A stretch of DNA of 64,000 bases from Furcasterigmium furcatum (lineage: Eukaryota; Ascomycota; Sordariomycetes; Glomerellales; Plectosphaerellaceae), in contig BCIA01000001.1 in assembly GCA_001599815.1 (NCBI GenBank), forward strand, positions 5,352,978 through 5,416,977. The letters are read 5' to 3'. The notes beneath the pieces were generated by a model, which ran no database searches, was not told the DNA's origin, and was given only the letters and a program-made list of their open reading frames with translations. Made by a program: the position numbers and the translations under genes. Shown here in pieces: positions 57,125-64,000 of the stretch; positions within the stretch are counted from its first letter, which is position 1; every line of letters begins with the position of its first letter.

Positions 57125-58735
57125 CTTGTCGAGTTGTCTGAAGAAAAGAGGTGGGGTATCACAGGAATGGAGGGGCCTGGGTTGCGAAACGGTCAGTCTC
57201 GGGTGTCCGACGAGGCTGCGTGCGCGATCTGACGCAGTGCCGCAGTTGCTGAAAGTGTTGAGGATTGTTCAGGTCCGAGGCAGCAGCACCAGAAAGACAG
57301 GGAATCGAGGAAGGGGGAGGACAGGAAGATCGAGCGAGGCTTGAGTTTTTTGGTGGAAGGGCAGGACGCACTGGAAGTAGCCGAAGGCAGCAGGGCGCTG
57401 GGGGAGATGGAGTGATCTCGGTTATCGTCAGTCGCGACTAGTAGGGAAATGGACGTTCCGGTTGTCGGTCGGTTGGTTCGATGGTCGAGGGGAAAGTCAC
57501 CGAGGCAAGGTTGTCGTCGGTGTCGTCTTCGTCTGTATCGTCGAACGGACTGGGTTTCGGTGGTGGCAGCTTTCGGGAGGGGCTCTTCTTTAAAGCCGAA
57601 GACTCGTGAAAGGCAGCAAGGCGGATACCGATTATTAGAGGCGGCCGAACTCTGGATTTTCAAAATAAAGGGAGGCTGCGGGTCGTCGCCTTGGTTCGTT
57701 GGAAAAGCGCTGGTTCCATGGAAGAGTGTGGAAGACTTTCGATCGGGTAGCCACAGTGGCGGTGTTATTAGGAGGGGACCTTTGTAATCAGGCACACTCC
57801 GCCATATTCACGGCGGCTTCGGCGAGCAGCCAAGTCGATCACTAACATGCCGCCGCCCCATCTGAACCTTCCATCCCTCCAGAAACCGGACTGGAAGGAG
57901 GCGATTCCTTATCGGTCGATCGGTGGGCCGGCGCCCGGGGACATCTCTTACAGTACCTTAATACTGGCGGCGTCCGGGGATTCTCCAACACCGAATGGAT
58001 GTCATCGGACTACGGTTTCGACAGTTGACATTGAAGTGAAACTCGATGGACCCAACCCACCGGTATGGTACAACTATGCCAGGACTCGGCCGCTTGCCCA
58101 TGTACCACCAGCCTGATGTACTCGCACCCGACGCGACTCTGAAGCAAAGGCCACAGCTTGTTCTTGCCATCTGGTACTGTATGCTATCTGGGCAACCACG
58201 CATATTCATATTGCCTTTAGCAGAGCTTCTGATTCCTCTCCACAGCCAACTACTGCTCTCCTGGCACCACTGCTCGAGTCTAGCGCGATCTTCAGTGACA
58301 TGGGGAGAAACAAAGCTCAACGCTCCCACCAACTGCAACATTAGATCACCTCTCACTCCGCGAGTCGATCGAGGTCTAGGCTTAGTTCACCAACAAGTGG
58401 CTTCAGTCCAGCCGTCCCCTTATCTCTCCACTTATCGATGCACCTCCAGCTCCTACGCGCCTCCACGTCTCGAGTCGAGCTGCTCCTCGGAGAAGCCCCA
58501 TTCCCCCAGATGTCACTGTCAGGCGATGTTGCCAGCCAGCCAGTAGAATCAGCGATAAATGCAAGCAAAACCAGAGAACGCCCGGAGGGGACACCTTCTC
58601 AGGTTTCCATTCTTGCAATACTCTCTTTTTGTTCGGGATCTTGAGAAGTACAGTACTCGAGTGTTCATCCCGGCTCTGAGTCCAGACCTGCCCCAAATCC
58701 CAAGTACATAATTACTCTTCACCTGACAGGCCAAC
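57125..58735. promoter_or_regulatory. Divergent intergenic region Ydj1 / SDR
   Basis: 1.6 kb. The left part holds a CT-rich (minus strand) Ydj1 leader and AGGGG motifs at 57488-57492, 57578-57582 and 57773-57777. I see no gene; short frames around 57193-58696 lack family features. Confidence 0.45.
57488..57777. promoter_or_regulatory. Three AGGGG (STRE-like) motifs upstream of Ydj1
   Basis: AGGGG on the plus strand (CCCCT in the gene's sense) at 57488-57492, 57578-57582 and 57773-57777, 364-650 bases upstream of the start. STRE-type sites give Msn2/4 (SebA-like) stress response. Short motif, so chance occurrence is likely enough to keep confidence low. Confidence 0.25.
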
Positions 58736-59994
58736 ATGGCTTCCACTGAAGATGACTTCAGTCCTTATCGGTCAGATGGCAAGCTCGTGAGGAATTATCC
58801 GTGAATACCACCGTAATTCGGAAGGAAACTGACGGCTCATCAAGTATGGCTTTGTCTGCGTGGTAACGGGCGCCTCCCAGCCTGTGGGACAGGCTATCAT
58901 CGAGGAGCTGGCGGGTGAGTCGACCGGACTGATAGACGTCGGAGACAGCAGATGACCTGACACCATCACAGCTCACGGTGCAGCATCCATCTTTGGTAAA
59001 CCTCATCCCGAAACTCTCCACTTTGAGCCGAGCGTTGACTCCTCCCTCCAGCATGCGACAAGACGGCCAGTGACGAGGCGTACAAGCCCCTCGTCGCCAA
59101 GGTCAACGCCGTCTACCCCAACACCAAGATCATCCCATACCCCTTCAACGTCGCCAAGGAGGAGGAAACCCTTGTCCTCATCGACGAGATCCTCAACAGC
59201 TTCGGCCGCCTGGATGTCTGGGTTTCCTCTACCGGCCTCCTTGGCCCTGCCTCTATCGCCGAAACCACCCCAGCCGATCTCCAACGGTGCTTCGAGGCGC
59301 ATTCCATGGCCCCCTTCTTCGCTCTCAAATATGCGCCGCCTGCTATGGCCAAGCTGACTGAGCGTGGCTCCTACCCGAATGCGACGCCCAAGTCGCAATC
59401 CTACGGCAGCATCATCGTCGTGGGTAGCGTGGCCGGCACCTACGGCGGCTGCTGGGGCCCAGCCTACACCATGGCCGCCCATGCCGCGCTCGGGGTGGTC
59501 AGGGCAGGCGTTGCCGTTCTCAAGGGCACGGGGGTGAGAGTGAACTGCATCTCCCCGGGGCAGATTGATGTCGGCGTGGACCTCCACGGGGTAAGTCTTT
59601 GCCTTCCACGGCGAGCCGCGATCGTCCTGTGATGCTCTGCTGCTGACAAGTCCCAGGCCGACATTCGGGGCATGAACTCGCAATTCCCGCCGGCCAGTCT
59701 TCAGACCAAGGAGGCGAGTTATTCATAGTGTGGTCTCATAAATCTGATGCATGCTGACTGAAATTAGGCTGCCAGAGCCAACGTTGGTCTCGAGCGGACG
59801 GGTGCGCCGGCAGAGGTGGCTCGAGTAGCCGGCTTCCTCGCATCCAACTTCTCGTCCTACATCAACGGGGCCAATCTGACGGTCGACGGTGGTTCATCGT
59901 AAGCTTCCCATCCATCATTTCGAGATGACTGTTCCGAGGCTGCGCTGACAAGGTCTGCCGTAGTGTCATGAATCCTCTGGCGATTCCCATCTAA
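58736..59994 (+). CDS. Short-chain dehydrogenase/reductase-like protein with atypical active site
   Basis: Seven exons, 58736-58786, 58845-58914, 58972-58995, 59052-59590, 59657-59713, 59768-59898 and 59964-59994, give 300 residues. The fold reads FVCVVTGASQPVGQAIIEEL (cofactor loop), RLDVWVSSTGLLGP, SIIVVGSVAGTYG (Ser174), AYTMAAHAALGV (Tyr187) and a typical C-terminus SYINGANLTVDGGSS. Two motifs deviate: the loop has TGASQPVG rather than TGxxxGxG, and the catalytic YxxxK is YTMAA, so the usual lysine is Ala191. The sixth exon follows an intron that begins GCGAGT, not GT; without removing it translation stops early. Substrate and cofactor are unknown; it may be inactive or use another residue. 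Confidence 0.82.
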
Positions 59995-60349
59995 AGATTA
60001 CCCTAACACACATGGTCCGGGATACTTGGTCCCTGGGAACAGAGGCGGGAATGCTGTCGTATAAATATCGTTATGAAAATGAGCCCATATCCGCACTCGA
60101 GAAAACACTCATGATAAATCCCGGCGTGATAAACCATCGTAAAATCTCAACCCGGACACTCCCCGAAAAGGAAGGACGTCTTCAGCGCCAGGGCAGACAG
60201 ACGGACAAAGTTGTGGGGCGTCCGGTCCGCTCCTTCATCGACTACCGGAGCCCGCCGATGTGAGACCTCACCTCGCCTCCTACAACCCCTCCCTCTTCTC
60301 CCTCTTCCTGAACTGTGGCCAAAGTCCGGTATTCAAGTTCAGATTCGTC
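59995..60349. other. Intergenic spacer SDR / cytidine deaminase
   Basis: 355 bases between tandem genes; the last 100 bases are C/T-rich leader. No gene seen. Confidence 0.5.
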
Positions 60350-60976
60350 ATGTCCGCGCCCCAGACCTTCTCCATCAAAGACGCCGCGGAGACGGCGTCC
60401 AACGCTCAAAAGCACGGCCTCACAAATGACGAGCTGACGGTCCTCCACGAGCGCTCGACAGCCGCCAAGGCCACCGCCTACTGCCCCTACAGCAAATTCC
60501 GCGTCGGCGCGACGCTCCTCTCGCGGGACGGCGTGTGGACGGACGGCGCCAACGTCGAGAACGCCTCGTACCCCGTCGGCACATGCGCGGAGCGTGTGGC
60601 GTTCGGCAAGGCCATCGTCGAGGGCGTCCGAGGCTTCAAGGCTGTAGGTGTCGCGACAGATATCAAGGAGGTGTGCAGCCCCTGCGGCGCATGCAGGCAG
60701 TTGTGAGCCCCCAGACGGTCCGCCCCTCCATCGAGGCCGTGGGTTTGCTGACTTGGTGAATTCAGTATTCGGGAGTTCTGCGATCTTGACATGCCCATCT
60801 TCATGTTTAATGTTGAAGGGCGATATGCCGTCTTGAAGCTCGGAGAGGTGAGCCACCCCCCCTGATGCCGTTGAAGTGGTCGTACTCATTCATCATTTTA
60901 GCTCCTGCCTCTGTCTTTTGGGCCTGATGTGCTGCCGCCACCTGATGTTTTGGAGGCTAATAGGCCATCGGTGTGA
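60350..60976 (+). CDS. CDD1: Cytidine deaminase
   Basis: Three exons, 60350-60702, 60766-60847 and 60902-60976, give 169 residues. Zinc site and catalytic motifs are intact: GANVENASYPVGTCAERVAF (Cys ligand and the proton-shuttling Glu of CAE) and SPCGACRQF (two Cys ligands), with YCPYSKFRVGATLL in the substrate region and LLPLSFGPDVLP near the end. This is the small homotetrameric form that deaminates cytidine and deoxycytidine to uridine and deoxyuridine in pyrimidine salvage; cytosolic. Introns are 63 and 54 bases with GTGAGC donors. The last exon provides LLPLSFGPDVL; without it the protein would lack the conserved C-terminal helix. Confidence 0.96.
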
Positions 60977-61579
60977 CATGGCTGATTCTTACCTGCTCAG
61001 GAGGTAGGTGCCTAGCGGGTTGACTGAGCTGGAAGGATTTGATCCGCAGGTATATTGAATATGGAAAGGGAAAATCGATATCTATTCCCCTGATTTTGAG
61101 TTACTTGTAAAGAAGACTCCTGTCACCTGCATGGATCCAGTGTCTGTGTATTAAGTCACCCATCACGTTGTACCGGGTTCCATCACGGGAATGTGCAGGT
61201 AGTTGCAGACTGTTTCATAAATGCCTCCTAGTTACATCCGGAGACTCGAAAAACGAAGGCCAGAACCGTGCCCCATTAGTCTCAGGTTCCGACCAGCACC
61301 TTCAGAAGCATTAAGGTGCCAAGAAAACCCGCGAGCCTTCTTCGCATGCAGTGAAGCCACTTTTGGTTTGCTACCCGGGGAGCCGAGGTGCCACCGGCCG
61401 CGGCCGGTGGCTCCCCTGTGCAGCTCTCTAGGTTGCCTCGACCGATCTATCAAATAAACAAGCAGAAACCCCCGTGTAACCTCGTCGGCCCTTCTGGGAA
61501 ATGCAAGGGTCCACTCGTGCGTGACCCCTTAACGATGAAGGGCGTCCGAGGTCGAAAATGCGTCGTGTTTGCCTGGCAC
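60977..61579. other. Convergent spacer cytidine deaminase / eIF4A
   Basis: 603 bases with no gene. A GGCCGCGGCC-type palindrome lies near 61396-61406 (CACCGGCCGCGGCCGGTGG), which could form a GC-rich hairpin. Confidence 0.5.
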
Positions 61580-63054
61580 TTAGATGAGGTCGGCAACGTT
61601 CATGGGCATCTCCTCGATCTGGGTGCTGTAGAACTGCTCAATCTCACGCATCATGCGGACATCCTCGGCGGTGACGAAGTTGATGGCGACACCCTTGCGG
61701 CCGAAACGGCCACCACGACCGATGCGGTGGATGTAGTTCTCGCGGTTGGCAGGGAGATCGTAGTTGATGACCAGGGAGACCTGCTGGACGTCGATGCCAC
61801 GGGCGAGGAGATCGGTGGCGATCAGAACGCGGGAGGAGCCGGAACGGAACTCCTTCATAATCAGGTCACGCTGAGCCTGGTCCATGTCACCGTGCATGGC
61901 GGAGACGGTGAAGTCACGGGCGGTGAGCTTGTCGGTGAGCCAGTCGACCTTGCGGCGGGTGTTGCAGAAGATGACGGCCTGGGTGATGGTGACAGTCTCG
62001 TACAGGTCGGAGAGGGTGTCAAGCTTCCACTCCTCCTTCTCGACGGCGATGTAGAACTGCTTGATACCCTCCAGGGTAAGCTCGTCCTTCTTGACGAGAA
62101 TACGGACGGGGTCACGCATGAACTTGGTGGTGACCTCAAGGACGTCCTGGGGCATGGTGGCGGACAGAAGGACGACCTGGGTGCTCTGGGGAAGGAGCTG
62201 GAAGATGTCGTAGATCTGCTCGGTGAAACCACGCTGGAAGGGGGTGTTAGATTCATCTTCAGTGCCATCGGCCGGTTGGCGAATTACTCACAGAAAGCAT
62301 CTCATCGGCCTCATCAAGGACGAACATCTTCATGCTGTCGGTCTTGAGGAAGCGGCGCTGGATCATGTCGTGGACGCGACCGGGGGTGCCGACGACGACC
62401 TGGGGGCCGTCCTGGAGAGCCTTCATGTCATCGCGAACGCTGGTGCCGCCGATGCAGGCGTGGCACTCAATGTTCATGAAGTCGCCAATAGCGACGACGA
62501 CCTTCTGGATCTGCTGGGCAAGCTCGCGGGTGGGGGCGAGGATGAGAGCCTGGCATGCCTTGAGCTCGTGGTCGATCTTCTGGAGGACCGAGATGGAGAA
62601 GGTGGCAGTCTTGCCGGTACCGGACTGGGCCTGGGCAATGACATCGTGGCCCTTGACGACGGGCAGGATGGCGCGGGACTGGATGGCCGAGGGGCGCTCT
62701 GGGGATCCCTGTCAGCACGTTGGGCGGAAATTTGGCGGCGAGGCCGAAGGAGGAAGTGGCCGTCAGGAGGGACGGGTAGAGGGGGGGTTGCGTACCGAAA
62801 CCGTAGGCGTAGACACCACGGAGGAGCTCAGACTTGAGGTTCATGTCATCGAAGCTCTCGACGACCTCATCGTAGTTGGACTCTGGATGGCGCGCAGTCG
62901 GTCAGCGTGCGTACTTTTTGTGGGAGGACAAGGCTCGCGCAACTCACCGATCTGACCCTCGGGGACATCCTCCAAACCCTTGTCACTTCGCGCAAAAGGT
63001 CAGAAAAGGAACGATAGCAAGCAGAGTTGCGGGATCATCTGCTACATACGCCAT
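61580..63054 (-). CDS. TIF1: Translation initiation factor eIF4A (DEAD-box RNA helicase)
   Basis: Five exons, 63054-63050, 62985-62948, 62882-62796, 62698-62292 and 62233-61580, give 396 residues. The first exon is only ATGGC; the spliced start reads MADKGLEDVPEGQIESNYDE. DEAD-box motifs in order: Q motif (GFERPSAIQ), AQSGTGKT, APTRELAQQ, VGTPGRVHD, VLDEADEM, LLSATMP, VIFCNTRRKVDWL, ATDLLARGIDVQQVS and HRIGRGGRFGRKG. Ends EEMPMNVADLI, characteristic of eIF4A, and the length is the family's norm. It is the helicase of eIF4F that unwinds mRNA leaders for scanning in the cytoplasm. A pyrimidine-rich leader and A-run on the plus strand near 63307-63317 precede the start. CACGTG lies at 63426-63431. 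Confidence 0.97.
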
Positions 63055-63746
63055 GATTGCGGTTGGGTTAGGTGATCTTGGACAGGCACAGCCTTGACCA
63101 AGATTGAAGTGGTGGAAAGTGGGGGGGCGAAGTCGCAAAAACGTCTCTCAGGGAGCGCTTTGCGAATGATCGGCAAAGGTGAATCGAAAAATTAAGGCTC
63201 AACTAGACTCGATGTTCTTGAACTGTGTCAAGAACTGCCGTAATCTAGGAGGGAAAATCGTAAGGTTGGACGTTGATGTTCTGTTGTGGTTGAGGAAGAC
63301 AGCGAGAAAAAAAAAACAGAAGCCAGTGGGGAGTGGAGGGAAGAAGATCTGAGCGCGGGCAGTCTGTGAAAGACCCACTATTTAATTAGGTAAGCGAGTT
63401 AGGCAATTCACTGGCGATACCTCCCACGTGAAGGATGGGTGCCGTGGCGGCGTCGGTGGGGCGGCCTCGCCTGGAGCAGTGCAGTTCACCACTGCAAGCT
63501 GGAAAATTCGGTCTTAGCATCGAACGACTTTTGGCCTCGAAGAACCTGCTTCACACCTTTGGACCGACCTCCCCCAATGGCGGATTAATCTCATGGAGGC
63601 TCAGACTGCTGGATGACTCCTCCTACCTACCAGACACATCTTCACCGGGCGTCACTCAACTGGAAACCTGGACTTTGGCCTCAAAAGTGTGGCACTTACA
63701 CATCGGATCTGAGGTGACGCGGGTGACTGAAGAGAAGGGTGTCACC
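63055..63746. promoter_or_regulatory. Divergent promoter region eIF4A / F-box protein
   Basis: 692 bases between divergent starts, with the pyrimidine-rich (minus strand) eIF4A leader and a CACGTG at 63426-63431, 372 bases upstream of eIF4A. No gene is seen. Confidence 0.5.
63426..63431. promoter_or_regulatory. CACGTG box upstream of eIF4A
   Basis: CACGTG within CTCCCACGTGAAGG. Same core as upstream of eS30 and P0 in this window. Confidence 0.3.
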
Positions 63747-64000
63747 ATGACAGTCAACCAAGATCATGGGTTTGCCACCGAAAGGATGCCCGACAGTCAC
63801 GGCCAGGCTAGCCATGACTCAAAGCCAGCCAGGGAAACACATTGCGATGAGGACTCTGGCACAACACACCCCCTCGGAGTTTTGCCACTTGGAAACCAAT
63901 ATTTGTCCGATGCACCCAAGGCGAGGCCTCTCGCTGGTACTCTTCAGTTCCTCCCGGACGAAATTCTGGCCGTGTTCCTGGAGTATCTCGACCATGACTC
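63747..64000 (+). CDS. F-box protein, N-terminal part (cut by window edge)
   Basis: From the ATG at 63747 (context CACCATGA) the frame stays open to the end of the window, 84 codons, without a stop, so the gene continues to the right. The last residues, LQFLPDEILAVFLEYLDHD, match the start of an F-box (LPxEI..xFLxYL), the Skp1-binding motif of SCF ubiquitin-ligase adaptors. The preceding segment (THPLGVLPLGNQYLSDAPKAR) resembles what comes before the F-box in fungal F-box proteins that also carry a JmjC domain, so a JmjC protein is possible; that part cannot be seen. The N-terminal 50 residues are hydrophilic and disordered. Confidence 0.6.
   Translation, partial: MTVNQDHGFATERMPDSHGQASHDSKPARETHCDEDSGTTHPLGVLPLGNQYLSDAPKARPLAGTLQFLPDEILAVFLEYLDHD

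Noticed and set aside
57193..57795. 200-codon minus-strand frame upstream of Ydj1
   Set aside because: CT-rich leader translated by chance; no conserved residues.
61388..62347. 319-codon plus-strand frame over eIF4A
   Set aside because: Antisense of conserved DEAD-box motifs.
1..64000. CRISPR arrays, bacterial defence systems, prophage, insertion sequences, rRNA or tRNA genes
   Set aside because: No regularly spaced repeats, transposase or integrase motifs, or cloverleaf-type sequences were seen; the window is fungal nuclear DNA.

Overview
This is a gene-rich, GC-rich stretch of nuclear chromosome from a filamentous ascomycete (Pezizomycotina, most likely Sordariomycetes). The evidence is many short introns of about 50-65 bases with GT..AG ends and CTAAC/CTGAC-type branch sites, compact gene spacing, long CT-rich leaders, and fungal families such as a Helo-like N-terminal domain protein, a QDE-3/Sgs1-type RecQ and an Ams1-type mannosidase. 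No bacterial operon, CRISPR array, tRNA, rRNA or intact transposon was recognised. I rebuilt the gene models by hand from splice signals and protein-family continuity, so exon ends are inferences unless a protein motif is read straight across the junction.

Layout, left to right. 1-3.2 kb has no convincing gene. 3.2-6.7 kb holds a divergent pair: a Helo-like protein of unknown role (-) and a small ABM-like protein (+). 7.7-17 kb is dense: a three-KH RNA-binding protein (-), kinetochore CENP-K (+), dUTPase (+), pyridoxal kinase (-), ribosomal protein eS30 (+) and PCNA (-). 17.6-22.7 kb is a very long RecQ/Sgs1 helicase (+). 23.1-27.8 kb has Nop14 (-) and a membrane-anchored helical protein (+). 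29.9-34.6 kb has a CLIP-170-like CAP-Gly protein (+) and an STK16/Env7-type kinase (+). 35-41.4 kb has alpha-mannosidase Ams1 (-) and an unknown acidic-tailed protein (-). 43-48 kb has mitochondrial Msh1 (+) and ribosomal stalk P0 (-). 49-55 kb has an unknown 789-residue protein (-) and Trm82 (+). 55.7-63 kb has Ydj1 (-), a divergent SDR (+), cytidine deaminase (+) and eIF4A (-). The start of an F-box protein (+) runs off the right edge.

Most genes are housekeeping. Two loose themes stand out. DNA replication, repair and chromosome segregation is represented by dUTPase, PCNA, RecQ, CENP-K and Msh1, with an ACGCGT box near PCNA/RecQ and another near CENP-K. Translation is represented by eS30, P0, eIF4A, Nop14 and Trm82; the first three have CACGTG boxes upstream. 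I found no obvious new multi-gene system. The most unusual things are gene-structural and protein-level: a 4-base microexon and a GC-AG intron in P0, start codons isolated on 5-base coding exons in Ams1 and eIF4A, an SDR lacking the canonical lysine, a kinase with an acidic insertion, a stand-alone Helo-like protein, and a diverged repeat pair around an orphan gene.
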